NCBI GenBank assembly: GCA_021927905.1
Contig: BLLK01000038.1
Coordinates: forward strand, 868,001 to 932,000
Direction: 5' to 3'
Length of the DNA: 64,000 nt
From: Chaetoceros tenuissimus
Lineage: Eukaryota; Bacillariophyta; Thalassiosirophyceae; Chaetocerotales; Chaetocerotaceae
Shown: piece after piece, positions 8,186 through 18,250 of the stretch
How positions within the stretch are numbered: the stretch's first letter is position 1
Layout: each line of letters starts with the position of its first letter
Position numbers and translations under genes: made by a program
The notes under the pieces: generated by a model
Databases searched by the model: none
What the model saw: only the letters and a program-made list of their open reading frames with translations
What the model was told of the DNA's origin: nothing

Positions 8186-10165
8186 TTAGCTTCTCCCTTG
8201 TGAGTTCAGGAGCATCTGAAAAGCAGCGTGACTCTTGATTGTACGAATTGTAGTTCTCGATGACGATACATTCATTCGTTTCGAAGATTTGTATCTTCTA
8301 TGAATGATACCTACATCTTCGTACATATTCTGACGCATATTGTCAAGAACATGCGAGATTTCTAGTATACAGTTTTTTAGCTCAAACATGTTTAGGCCTG
8401 TGAATGATTCCAATTCTTTTGGCCAGACTTCAGGAGAAGTCAATGAATACCTTGATAAAAGTAGAGCACTGCTAGCAATGACCGAAGGGTGATATTTTAA
8501 ATGTGTAGTGGACGCAAGTACAAGATCACTAATATACATTGCTAGCCAAAATTCAACTTTTCTCTCGTTGTATCCCATCTTGTTTGTGAAAATTTGAAGA
8601 AAGTCATATACGAGTGGTATTTGTAACTTCCCCTTTAGAACCTCCAAAACCAAAGGTTCTACAGCATAGACATCCTCTTCGGCAAAGGTTCGATCGGCGG
8701 AGAATGATAGATTGTGAGCATCTACATTGTTCCCATCATTGCACTTTGATGCAATATATAGACATGTTGCAGCGACAAGTTGATGTTTATTTCTAATCTC
8801 TCTGTTAAGAGGATCCATGGTAGAGGTGATTTTCTCAAAGATGGAGTTCTGGCAGCATACATTATAGTAGGCCACCGCAGAGTAAACAGTTCTTGTATGC
8901 AGGGTGAAGACAGTTGCAATTTCAAATAGCCAATCAACCATTCCATGAAAGTTCCTATCACCAATATTGACAACACTTTCACAGAGACTAGAGGAATGAT
9001 TAGCACTCTGCATGTTCTTATACAAGCATGACTTATATTCCTCTTCGGAGGAGGGAGCAATGGCTATATCTACAAAATACGGATGTTCGAGAGCGTCATG
9101 GATAGAGAATGTTTTGTTCTTAATGTTTGTTCCCAAGCACTTTTTGAGAAAGTCAACACCATTTGTCCCCATGATCTTTTTGATATTGTATTTCCCATCA
9201 AAACGTAACATGGACAAGATCAACTTGCCTACTTCGACCATATCATTTGCAGATACTGACTCTTGCTCCTTTTCTATGTTAAGAAAGTTTGTCTTCTTCG
9301 AAGAACCAAATTGAGAAAGTCTAATATTTGGTTTGAATTCATCCTGAACGTCACGTGCATTTCCATTTGCTATTTCAATACAATCCAGATCCAATGAACC
9401 ATGAACAAAGCCAGAGTGACTCAAGATTTGTAAACCACGCAGGACTTGACAAACAACATGTTTTATATGTTCGGGCCTCTCCCTCATATCTCGCTCTTGA
9501 AGAAGATCGGTCAATGTGAAATGAGAATACTCATGCCAATGTAAAGAGTACCCGTCACAAACATCCGTATCAATGAGAAGGTTCAAATATTTCCTTTCTT
9601 CCTGATCCTGCATGGTTGCACTCATTGCCATTTCTCGCAAATGCCTTTTCTTATAGTTTGAGGTAGCACTGTTGTCACTTTCACTCGAGGGCGATATTTC
9701 TAGCTGCATAATTTTATTGGTTCTTCTATCACGAACTTTATAAAACTGCTTTGAAAGAGACATCTGTTCAATTTTAGCATATTGTATAAGCCTCGTAGAT
9801 AAATGATCGCAAGGCATGGTCCGTATCGATGGCACGCTTCTCCAAAACTGTGTAGATGTTGAAAGTTCATTCCATCTTTTGCTAACATACATCAGTTCCA
9901 ATATGTTACTTCGATCAATGGAGTCAGTACCAACAAAGAAGCCCATGATGTGTAACATGACGTCGTCAATCATTTCAACATGTTTCATGGAAGTAGAGTA
10001 AGATGTCGGTTCCTCAAAAGTTGTAGCAACAATTGATGTTGGAGAATTGTTCTTTTGTTCTACATCACATTTTTTAGCAGATATGTGTTGTTCATCCAGA
10101 TTCAACTTTCGTTTCTTGTTTGAACATTGGGTGGATGGAGTAGCAAGGCGAGTTCGTGCAATCAT
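8186..10165 (-). CDS. F-box, protein-kinase-like and cyclin fusion protein
   Basis: The 659-residue protein starts at ATG 10165; the open frame extends two codons to a TTG. The N-terminus carries a basic patch (KKRKLNL). An F-box-like segment follows (about residues 64-112, DDVMLHIMGFF then VSKRWNELS and FWRSVP). The middle (about 150-390) reads like a protein kinase fold with catalytic residues replaced: HGSLDLDCIEI stands where HRDLKxxN is expected, and LSQFG where DFG is expected. The C-terminal 250 residues are a two-lobe cyclin box (LNREIRNKHQLVAATCLYIA, then YAVEPLVLEVL and a second helical lobe). Cyclin F also pairs F-box and cyclin, but the pseudokinase between them is not part of that family as I know it. 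The likely role is in an SCF-type ubiquitin ligase or cell-cycle regulation. Confidence 0.85.
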   Translation of the reverse strand: MIARTRLATPSTQCSNKKRKLNLDEQHISAKKCDVEQKNNSPTSIVATTFEEPTSYSTSMKHVEMIDDVMLHIMGFFVGTDSIDRSNILELMYVSKRWNELSTSTQFWRSVPSIRTMPCDHLSTRLIQYAKIEQMSLSKQFYKVRDRRTNKIMQLEISPSSESDNSATSNYKKRHLREMAMSATMQDQEERKYLNLLIDTDVCDGYSLHWHEYSHFTLTDLLQERDMRERPEHIKHVVCQVLRGLQILSHSGFVHGSLDLDCIEIANGNARDVQDEFKPNIRLSQFGSSKKTNFLNIEKEQESVSANDMVEVGKLILSMLRFDGKYNIKKIMGTNGVDFLKKCLGTNIKNKTFSIHDALEHPYFVDIAIAPSSEEEYKSCLYKNMQSANHSSSLCESVVNIGDRNFHGMVDWLFEIATVFTLHTRTVYSAVAYYNVCCQNSIFEKITSTMDPLNREIRNKHQLVAATCLYIASKCNDGNNVDAHNLSFSADRTFAEEDVYAVEPLVLEVLKGKLQIPLVYDFLQIFTNKMGYNERKVEFWLAMYISDLVLASTTHLKYHPSVIASSALLLSRYSLTSPEVWPKELESFTGLNMFELKNCILEISHVLDNMRQNMYEDVGIIHRRYKSSKRMNVSSSRTTIRTIKSHAAFQMLLNSQGRS

Positions 10166-10525
10166 TTTCAAATTTGTTTGTTTCTAATTTCTATGTAGCA
10201 TTCAAATAATGAGGAGTTACTGTTTGTATTGTATGAGTTTAAATACATCATTACAACGACGGGTTGATTTGAATTCAAAAAGTGGGACAAAAAACGGGTG
10301 GAAGCAAATTTTAAATTTTGAAAAATGAAAAACTGAAAAGGTTCGCTTTCCCAATGTTGGGTGAAACTTCTCCCCTTTGCTTTGGGGGAAGATTTCCAAA
10401 AGATACTCCCTGACGACTGACGACGCAATAGCAAGCGGAAAGCAATCGCAACCAGTACGCGAGGTAAACAGCTAAACCAGTGTTGCACATTAAAAACATA
10501 ATCATAAAATACTAGTTCCGAAAAA
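10166..10525. other. Divergent promoter region, no gene seen
   Basis: This spacer separates the F-box/cyclin gene (minus) and the SDR-like gene (plus). Overlapping minus-strand open frames here show no domain and are probably chance. Confidence 0.45.
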
Positions 10526-11440
10526 ATGAAGCTTTTCTTTCTCTTAACCTTAGTCGCATCTGCTTCGGCATTTGTGGTTCCTCAAAATAATGCTGTACAA
10601 AAGACAAACCTAGCAGCAACCTCTTCTGATATGGAGGAGGAATCAAACAGTGTATCTCGTAGAGATATGCTCTTTACTGGACTTGCCACATCTCTTTTGT
10701 TTGTACCTACCACTGCTAGTGCAGAAGATGCATCAGCTATCAAGAATGTCTTTGTAAGTGGGGCTACTGGTCAAACAGGATCAAGATGTTTCAATAAATT
10801 ACTTGCAGACAAGAGTGTCTCTGTTGTTGGAGGAGTAAGAAATGTAGCAAAGGCCAGCAAGTCTCTCGGAGCTAATGTGTCACTCAAACACCTTGACGTT
10901 GTAGAAGATTCTGTAGATGCTCTTGCTTCTACTTTGGAAGGGGTAGATGGTTTGATTATTGCATCTGGGTTCAACCCAGGAAAGAATTTGCTCAGAATGG
11001 CGGCTGCTGCACATGAAGTTGATAATGTTGGTACATGCAAGCTTATTGATGCTGCGAAGAAAGCAGGAGTGAAAAAGGTTGTTCTTGTATCTTCTATTCT
11101 TACCAATGGAAGAGCTTGGGGGCAGGAAGAGTCACCTGGCTTTAAGATTACCAATGCTTTTGGAAATTCTCTCGACGAAAAGCTTGAGTCAGAATTGTAT
11201 TTGAGAAAGTCAGGATTGGACTACACTATCGTTAGACCTGGAGGACTTCAGGCAAAGGCTCCAGTAGGGGAATTGCTCATTAGCGGAGAGGATACGTTGA
11301 ATTCAGGGGAGATTAGCAGAGATTTGGTTGCAGATGTATGTATTGCTTCCTTGACTGATCCAAAGGCAACCAAAAAGGTTCTTGAGATCATTGAGGATGA
11401 AGGCAAGCCACCAAAGGTATTCAATGGACTTGTTATGTAA
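10526..11440 (+). CDS. Plastid-targeted NAD(P)-binding SDR-family protein
   Basis: The 304-residue protein starts with a signal peptide ending ASAFVVP, the diatom plastid ASAF-type site. A twin-arginine-like segment then appears (SRRDMLFTGL...TTASAEDA), suggesting transfer into the thylakoid lumen. The mature part is an atypical short-chain dehydrogenase fold. It has a GATGQTG dinucleotide loop near residue 78, VVLVSSI, and a C-terminal half similar to NAD(P)H-binding proteins of the plant At2g37660 type. The stop overlaps a good donor (GTAAGT at 11437). Splicing 11437-11487 would replace the last codon phase and add 21 residues ending at 11554, in frame. So the C-terminus may be longer. Substrate is unknown. 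Confidence 0.85.
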   Translation: MKLFFLLTLVASASAFVVPQNNAVQKTNLAATSSDMEEESNSVSRRDMLFTGLATSLLFVPTTASAEDASAIKNVFVSGATGQTGSRCFNKLLADKSVSVVGGVRNVAKASKSLGANVSLKHLDVVEDSVDALASTLEGVDGLIIASGFNPGKNLLRMAAAAHEVDNVGTCKLIDAAKKAGVKKVVLVSSILTNGRAWGQEESPGFKITNAFGNSLDEKLESELYLRKSGLDYTIVRPGGLQAKAPVGELLISGEDTLNSGEISRDLVADVCIASLTDPKATKKVLEIIEDEGKPPKVFNGLVM

Positions 11441-11752
11441 GTAATACTATAAAAAATATCTAGGATTTCAAAATGGTTAATATTCAGGTTTGAATTAGAC
11501 TATTGGTACGTAGCATTGAAAAAGTATCAACCCAATGACGTGATAAACTGGTAAGTAGCTACAGATTTGTTGTGTTATCTAGCAAGAGACTTGGGACATA
11601 CTGATACTACTACTACTAAAAGGTACTACTTTGTACGTACGTGAAAACTTGAAACGTGAAGTAAAATACAAGTTCGTTGCTTTTTGCTTGCGTAAAGGTC
11701 GAGGCAAACCATAATTCTTAAAAGCATCAACAAAAAAGAAAGATAGATTATT

Positions 11753-12244
11753 ATGAGTGCATATATGGATGAGGAAGATGTGGGAGATGAGGAAGAGAGG
11801 GTTCCTCAGCAGGTCGCTGAACTAGCTAGGGCAAGTGCACCCACGAACATGAAAGGAATCCGTGCATGCAAACGCTGTGGGATCCTTAAAACCTTGGACC
11901 AATTCATTGATGATGGCTGTGAGAATTGTCCATTTCTAGATATGGTGAGTACCTATTTATTTTATTTAGATGATTAATCTATTTTTCTTTTTTACAAAAA
12001 TCTAATTCAGTTACATGAAAAGGCGGATAATCCTGATAGATGTAATTTGTGTACTACCGCCTTTTTTGAAGGTCAGGTTGCAGTAATGGATCCAAGAGAA
12101 AGTTGGACTGCAAAATGGCTACGAGTGGACGCCTATTTACCTGGAGTGTACGCAATATCGGTGACAGGAACAATGGACAAAGAAATTGAAGAAGAATTAG
12201 AAAGTCGTGGATGCAGGTATCGTTGCAGACCTGCTGGTTCATAG
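11753..12244 (+). CDS. SPT4: Transcription elongation factor SPT4, two exons
   Basis: Exon 1 is 11753-11944 and exon 2 is 12011-12244. The 66-base intron has GTGAGT and TTCAG ends in phase 0, giving 141 residues. After an acidic N-terminal extension of about 35 residues, the zinc-finger core appears: RACKRC, GCENCPFL, then across the junction CNLCTT. It is followed by FFEGQVAVMDPRESWTAKW and PGVYAISVTG, the diagnostic SPT4 signature. SPT4 pairs with SPT5 to form DSIF, which binds RNA polymerase II in the nucleus and promotes processive elongation. The family is usually near 110-120 residues, and the extension explains the difference. Confidence 0.95.
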
Positions 12245-12444
12245 AGGGGTGGTATTTATCGGGTGTCGGAGATTTCTTTGATATGAAACATTAATTATGG
12301 ATGATGGACAAATGAAATAAGAAAAATATTCAAAGCGATCACTTTTTAGATGTAGCTCTGGAAGAACATGTACAGAATCATTTCTCATTTGTATTGATAA
12401 TAATAATAATATCCAAGACAATCCACTATTTTACGATTTAACAT

Positions 12445-13344
12445 TTATTCTTCTTCAAGAGAAGGTCTCAAAGCAGCATAAGTAGCAAGACCAACTACAG
12501 GAACTAGTAAAGTAGATGCTGCAATAGCAGCAGCTTTTGCTTGATCATCAACACCACGACGTTTCAAATCTTCTGGAACTAGAGACGCTCCAGTTAAGCA
12601 TAGAATTGTCAAGTCGACAGTAGATACAAATCCCAATGCAGATTGTCCAATGAAATCTTTGAATGCTGCAAAGGTAGCCCCTGCATCTGAGATTAAATCT
12701 GCTCCTGCCCCAGTAATATTATATACATTTGCCAGAGCAAGCACAACGACCCAATTAAATATCTTGTTTTCCAATACATTCTTTGTGAACCACCCCAAAT
12801 CTTCCATGTCAACCTCCTCTCTTGGTTTTCTAGTCATCATAAAGATACCAAGTGATCCATAACCAGCAGCTGCCGAACCGAAAAGAAATGGCACAGGATT
12901 CAACTTTTGATCTTTAGCCCCTGGCATAATTAGACATGCCATTGGAACTCCTACTAATCCTAGACTATTGAATACTACTTCAAAAAGAGACGACCCTAAA
13001 TTTGGTTGTAATGGATTCTCAACGAATTTCTCAATTATTGCTTGGGATGCACCAGTCGGTTCGTTCAATGAAAAATAAGTTGCACAAGTGAGAAAGATTG
13101 CATATGGTATAGCATAGACTGGATTAATTCCTGTTAGGATTCCTTCAGATTCTTCGTCTCCAGAGTTTACATTCAATGCTGTGAAATGTCGAGTCTTCTT
13201 TGATTGAGAAACGTCGAATGATGGAACATGATGAGTTGGGATATGAGAAGAAATCTTTCCTTTGCTCTTGAAAGAAGCTGAAGGTGCAAATGCTTCTGAT
13301 GTTGCAGAGAATGCCAACACTGAAAGAGGGATTGAAAATTTCAT
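12445..13344 (-). CDS. Plastid-targeted multi-pass membrane protein, unknown function
   Basis: The ATG at 13344 opens a signal peptide ending SEAFAPS, an ASAF-like plastid site; 299 residues result. The mature protein has about five hydrophobic segments, including NPVYAIPYAIFLTCATYF, VPMACLIMP, FGSAAAGYGSLGIFMM and a C-terminal helix. An acidic loop (KPREEVDMEDLGWF) lies between two of them. I do not recognise the family. The presequence argues for a thylakoid or plastid envelope location. It converges with SPT4 across a gap of about 200 bases. Confidence 0.8.
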   Translation of the reverse strand: MKFSIPLSVLAFSATSEAFAPSASFKSKGKISSHIPTHHVPSFDVSQSKKTRHFTALNVNSGDEESEGILTGINPVYAIPYAIFLTCATYFSLNEPTGASQAIIEKFVENPLQPNLGSSLFEVVFNSLGLVGVPMACLIMPGAKDQKLNPVPFLFGSAAAGYGSLGIFMMTRKPREEVDMEDLGWFTKNVLENKIFNWVVVLALANVYNITGAGADLISDAGATFAAFKDFIGQSALGFVSTVDLTILCLTGASLVPEDLKRRGVDDQAKAAAIAASTLLVPVVGLATYAALRPSLEEE

Positions 13345-14006
13345 GCTTGAATAGGATGGTGCAGTCAATCGGTGTTGAGAGTTGAAAGATTAAATGTGAA
13401 GGAAGTAGCTTCTAATAGGTCCTCAGTAATAGATGCACTTTTAGAATTTTCATTTATTGCAAAAGAGGGAAGATGTGACTCGACTCACTCATTATCAACA
13501 CAGTAATACCCAGACCAACAAGGTTTCAATCGTACAATTACAGACCTGGTTGATGATGACGATTGACATGGCACGGCAAAAGATATGTATGACAACCTAT
13601 TTCAACAACTCCGAGATACACCTTAAATCACATACTTTGCCATAATCTTTGGCGAGGGCGCCATATTTGTTGCCTTGACTCTAATAGATTTTACGCGGGG
13701 CACTTAGAGGCCGGTTCGACCCATTTTTACTCAAAATTGACATTAGAGTCCAGAAGTCCCTTTAGAGTCAACCACAGTTAGGAGATCCACGCGTTATTTT
13801 GACTCTAATGTTGACTCTAATAGAATTTTGGATTCTCCGTAAAAAATAAAACACCTATAACCCTTGACCTAACACACCAGCAAGTACGTACGTAGTACTA
13901 CCTCTCATTATTGTACTCGCCGCGATACATTTATTTCATACATTCATTCATGCACATATATTTCAATTGAATGTAATCCCTCTCTACAAACGTACAAACA
14001 CTGATA
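13345..14006. other. Intergenic with clustered GACTCTAAT motifs
   Basis: No gene was seen in this 662-base stretch. The short open frame at 13457-13645 has no support. The notable content is the motif cluster at 13677-13821, listed separately. Confidence 0.5.
13677..13821. repeat. Cluster of five GACTCTAAT-type motifs
   Basis: GACTCTAAT occurs at 13677-13685, 13801-13809 and 13813-13821. Inverted copies are ATTAGAGTC at 13742-13750 and TTTAGAGTC at 13761-13769. The first and last direct copies share a longer TTGACTCTAATAGA. Five sites in 145 bases suggests either protein binding sites (TGACTC is a bZIP half-site) or subterminal repeats of a mobile element. Confidence 0.55.
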
Positions 14007-14740
14007 ATGAATATACGAAACTATTTCGCTCCTCAACGGTTGACTGATAGCAACGATGGAGCTGTTCAACAGCAAAATACTCATCAAGTCGAAGAAGTAG
14101 CCCTGACTCCTCCTCGAGTATTAGGAGATGCGTTTCATGTCATGGATCGAATAAAGGTTCCCAAGCATCATGATTTTAAACCATCTTTTTTTCATGCGAT
14201 TCGCTGCTATCTTCGTGCTCAATCCAGAAGATCTCCGTCAGGTGAAAGCAGCATTACGTGTAACATCAAATAAACAGTGTGCTAGCGTTTAACTTCAAAT
14301 TTGTAGCACAACGTGTTCGGAGAAGAATTCCAGAACCAGTTATGCTATATGAAAGACTCAAGGCTGTATTGGAATTTTCAAGAAGCAGGTAGTGCATCTT
14401 ATCCGAAAATATAAGAACTACAAGAAGCTCAGGAGCAAGGAAGACGCCATGAATAATGAAGAGGCAAGAGCCCTATTATCGGATGTTGGATGTCGAGTAT
14501 GCTCCCAACCTTCAGCAGAATTTACCTTTTAATGATGAATATAGAAACCCTGTGCGTGCAAGGGATTTACCGAATCCTCGTAGAAGTACAACTGCTAATA
14601 TCACAGAACTTGGTACTACGCAGCAAATACAAAGGAAGAAACAGAAGACTTGCGACACTGCAGGATGTGTACAAAAGCATGGGGATACCTGTACAAAAAA
14701 ATACTCAAGAAGGTGCAAGTTATTGGAAGAATAAGGCATA
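14007..14740 (+). mobile_element. Decayed mobile-element coding fragment
   Basis: The first open piece contains VLGDAFHVMDRIKVPKHHDF. That matches, from memory, a 3'-5' exonuclease-like protein of repetitive elements known from fungi and stramenopiles. The similarity is spread over short pieces in more than one frame, with several breaks, so it is a fossil and not a working gene. I see no clear terminal repeats. The GACTCTAAT cluster upstream might belong to the same element. Class and age are uncertain; the breaks suggest it is not recent. Confidence 0.5.
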
Positions 14741-15113
14741 ACATTTTGAAAAATTGAAAAGAAGGGCTCATATCAGAAGCTTTGCAAATCCGAACTGTTT
14801 TTATCTTAATTGCAAAGCGACAAATAATAGGACGAGGTGTATTGCTCTCTTGAATGAAAATACTTCATAAAGTTAAAAGTTTACCTTACGTATCTTTAAT
14901 GATTTTCATTTGGCTGGTCGTTCATCTATCGATCCAAGAGATAGCTTCATCGAACAATGACAAATGAAAATTCTCCTTTCTTTTTTCCTTTTTCCTCTTT
15001 CGTCTGCGACGCTTTTTCTCTTTTTCTTTCCCTCTCCTCTTCCCTTTTCTTGCGAGCAACAAGCATGGAATTTTTGCCTAATCTTTTATCAAGAGGTACT
15101 CACAAGTAAAATT
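14741..15113. other. PsbQ upstream region
   Basis: The spacer ends in a pyrimidine-rich run (14977-15050) just before the PsbQ start. The frame is open upstream of the PsbQ ATG, but no presequence-like feature supports an earlier start. No gene seen. Confidence 0.4.
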
Positions 15114-15986
15114 ATGAAGCTAACAATTTCAATTACTCTTCTGCCTGTATTGGCTTCGGCCTTTGCTCCTGCAACAGAGATGACTCCACGATCATCTACT
15201 TCACTTTCTGCAGAAACTGATCGCCGAAGTGTTCTTCAAAATATTCCCTCTTTGGCGTTCCTATCAGCAGCTGCAGTTACATCTTCCACAGCTTTGCCAC
15301 AGCCATCTAACGCAATCACAGGTGCAGGCGATGGAAACCTACCAGATCTTCCACCAGAGGCTGCACGTAGTTATCTTCAATACAGAATCCCACTTCAGGT
15401 AGCTACTGATTATTACCTCTTTGAACTTAAGGACAAACTCAGCAATATCGACGATTGGGGTGAAATCAACCAGTTATATCGTACCAACAATAATAAAGGA
15501 CAAGGACAGCCAAATAAGATTGAAAGAGACTATATCAACCCAATGAGAATTTTGGCACTTTCAATGCCACCAGATGAAGCTGATGACATGAGAGCTGCAC
15601 AATTCAAGTTCGAAAAGGCTATGCAAAAAATAAGTAAAGCTGTATCCGGAGTCAGAAGAGATTTGCCTGTTGAAATTGATAGATCCGTTGTGGTACAAGC
15701 AGAAACTGGTTGGGATGAGGGAAGAATGGCTTTGAATGAATTTTTGACTCTCCTGAATAGCACAACCGGTTTGACAGAGATGAAGCCAATTCCTGCTCCT
15801 GGACCAAATCAATTGAAAGAATATGGAAGAAGTCAGAAAAGGTTTAATGAACTCATCAAGAAAACTAAGCTATGTCAAAATAGAGGCGGACCTGCACTTG
15901 CTACAGCATGGGGTGTAGCTTTTACTACTCAGCTTCTTCAAGATTCATGTGGTATTCCTGATCTTGATGAATATTTCTACCAGTAA
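15114..15986 (+). CDS. psbQ: Photosystem II extrinsic protein PsbQ-like
   Basis: The ATG at 15114 begins a bipartite presequence: a signal peptide ending LASAFAP, then a transit part. A twin-Arg (DRRSVLQ) and hydrophobic lumen-targeting segment ends near SNAITGAG. This points to the thylakoid lumen. An earlier in-frame ATG (14964) is disfavoured because it would bury the ASAF site. The 290-residue protein carries the PsbQ four-helix core (SYLQYRIPLQVATDYYLFEL, then GEINQLY). PsbQ-type proteins of red-lineage plastids bind the lumenal face of photosystem II and support oxygen evolution. Nuclear coding with this presequence is the best single marker that the window comes from a diatom-like alga. 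Confidence 0.92.
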   Translation: MKLTISITLLPVLASAFAPATEMTPRSSTSLSAETDRRSVLQNIPSLAFLSAAAVTSSTALPQPSNAITGAGDGNLPDLPPEAARSYLQYRIPLQVATDYYLFELKDKLSNIDDWGEINQLYRTNNNKGQGQPNKIERDYINPMRILALSMPPDEADDMRAAQFKFEKAMQKISKAVSGVRRDLPVEIDRSVVVQAETGWDEGRMALNEFLTLLNSTTGLTEMKPIPAPGPNQLKEYGRSQKRFNELIKKTKLCQNRGGPALATAWGVAFTTQLLQDSCGIPDLDEYFYQ

Positions 15987-16061
15987 GAACCTATTGTACT
16001 ACATAGGTGTAATCATTGGGATTAAAAGATATTCTATAAGCCTAAACACACCAAACTATAG

Positions 16062-17874
16062 TTACTTCCCTATCGAACTCAATGACGCTTTCACCCCAAC
16101 TGATCGAGCAAGTGCACTTTCCTCACCAAGAGCATCATTTACCTTTCTCAATATTGAACTAAAATCTTGCACACTTTCGCTCACTGATTGCACAATCCTA
16201 TGGAAACTCGAAGGGTACATAGGATGTGGTGAACCAAAAGCAAATCGAGGCCGTTGGAATTTCACAAGTTTCAAGACTCGATCTCCATTCAAAATCTTTT
16301 TTCGAATATAGTCATCACTTGTCATAAGAGCGTCCACCATGCCTATTTCTAAAGCATCCGATGCCAACCATACGTCACCTGTAGCAATGTCATCAATCTT
16401 GTCAGCCATAATTGGTCTTGCAGTTGCTACATGTCGTTTGAAAGCTCTATGCGTTTTGTCAACCATCTCCTGGATTTTAGATATGCCTTCTTTTGTTACC
16501 TCGCCCACCAGACCGACTGGAGCTTTGTCTTTGCCTCCCCTAAAGACTAAAGGCTGAACTCCCCAATTTTGTAAAGATTTGTGAATGTTAATTGTCTGAC
16601 CAATCACACCAATGCTACCAACTATAGCGAAAGGAGCTGCATACAAACGTCCTGGAGAGCTCATACATGCCATCATGTAGCTATGGGTAAAATATTTGTG
16701 AGAATGCAAGTTACATGGATCAAAGTACTCTGAAGAAATCTTACCCTCCACTTGCTGCTACCTTATCAACGCAAATAGTTACATCAATTCCAGGTTCATC
16801 TCGTAAACGAGCTATTTGTTGTGCCGCTAATCCATAATCACTAGCAGAACCTCCTGGACTTTCAAGTAAAATAATAACTTCCATTTTTGCAGTATCCTCA
16901 ACAGCCGTAGCATTTGAACTTGCTTCATCATCTATAATATTTTCTTCTTGTTCACTATTCAATGTATTGTTCAATGTGGAATTGCTCGACATCTTTGATT
17001 CTTGCTTTAACTCATTCATAAGTTTGTGCTGTTCAAGAATAAAAGTAACTTCATCTCTGATGGTATCCATGGTAGAAAGCCCACTATCCAATTGCTTCAT
17101 CTCCAGCACCACAACAGTTGAATTATAATTATCTACAGTCTCATTCGTTTGCTTGCCAAATAATGATTTCTGCGAGCCAGTATTGCTACGAGGCATGTCA
17201 ATATCCATCACTTTTCGGAACGCATTCAAGTCCTTGGTATATCGATCATTCATCTTTTCAAATGTATAATGTTGAGATATCGATGGAACAAAGGCAGTAT
17301 TGGAGGGTTTCATAAAGTCAGCAAGAAGACCCACAAGGCCCAGTCTGCCTGGCATAATCATTTTATTTCCTTCTTCATCGTCCCCTAATGGACCTTGAAG
17401 CTTTCTCATGAAATCAATGAATAAAACAATTTTAAGAATTGCAGTTGGTGAGATTCGTATTCTCATACTTCGTGATCCATCCTTGTTTTCAGATGTGGTC
17501 ACAGATCTCGCAAAATGCCAGATTTCTCTTCGAAATGCAAACAATGCACATGCAAAGGTCAATTCATTTCTATTCTTTCTAATGAATTCAATAGTTTTCG
17601 AAGGGAGTTTATTTGTCTTTGATAAAGCTTTGTTTAACATAGACCTAGAGTCTTCTTCATCGTCACTATCATACTCATCATCACTATCTTCATAATCAGA
17701 GTCTGAAGCATCTGACTCAGCATCTGTTTCATCTTCACTATCAGAAGGAGGCACATAGTCTGGATTTTCTTCAACGGGATCTGATGACAAACCATTCGTT
17801 GCTGATGAAACATTGACGAATGAAATCAAAAGAAGAGAGAGAAAAACCAACACAAGTGATTGCTTTCCCTTCAT
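16062..17874 (-). CDS. S49-family (SppA/SohB-like) serine peptidase, two exons
   Basis: Exon 1 is 17874-16745 and exon 2 is 16680-16062. A 64-base GTAAGA...CATAG intron splits the Gly codon of the active-site motif AASGG-YMMA; the joined protein has 582 residues. A signal peptide (about 1-25) and a long Asp/Glu/Ser-rich stretch lead to a helical middle region. The C-terminal third is the S49 fold: ESPGGSASDYGLAAQQIARL, then AASGGYMMA with the catalytic Ser, FAIVGSIGVIGQ and IATGDVWLASDALEIGMVDAL. I did not assign the catalytic Lys. S49 enzymes cut membrane-embedded or signal-peptide remnants. Location here is endomembrane or plastid by inference. Confidence 0.9.
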
Positions 17875-18250
17875 CTTGCCTTTTTGCTACCAGTATTTTT
17901 GTCTGTAGATACTTATGTGCGAAGGTAATGCAATGTGGTAAGTAGAATAATGTATGTAGTACTATCACTATCTCAAAAATGAGGGAGGAAGAGGGTGCAC
18001 GATATGCAAGAAGATATGAAAACCGTATCGAGTTGGGGCGGAAGAAATTAGCGAGTATCAACATCTATTTTAGCATAAAAGAGAATTGCCATTGTCACAC
18101 AAATTGAGAAAATCTCATTTTTCTTTGATGGAGTCAAGGTGTCGTTCTTCTGTGTACTTATATTGTACACTCATCAAAACACCAATTTCATTTAACAAAT
18201 ACAGATAAACTTCACCAAAACAAACAAAAGAATATCTCATTTAGATCCAA
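17875..18250. other. Divergent promoter region
   Basis: The region lies between the S49 peptidase (minus) and a cysteine-module gene (plus). No clear motif and no gene were seen. The TTTTCAGCGA element of the left block is not evident here. Confidence 0.45.

Noticed and set aside
13700-13730. GGCCGGTTCGACCC resembling a tRNA T-arm
   Set aside because: No matching acceptor, D or anticodon stems are found around it, and the supposed T-stem does not pair properly.
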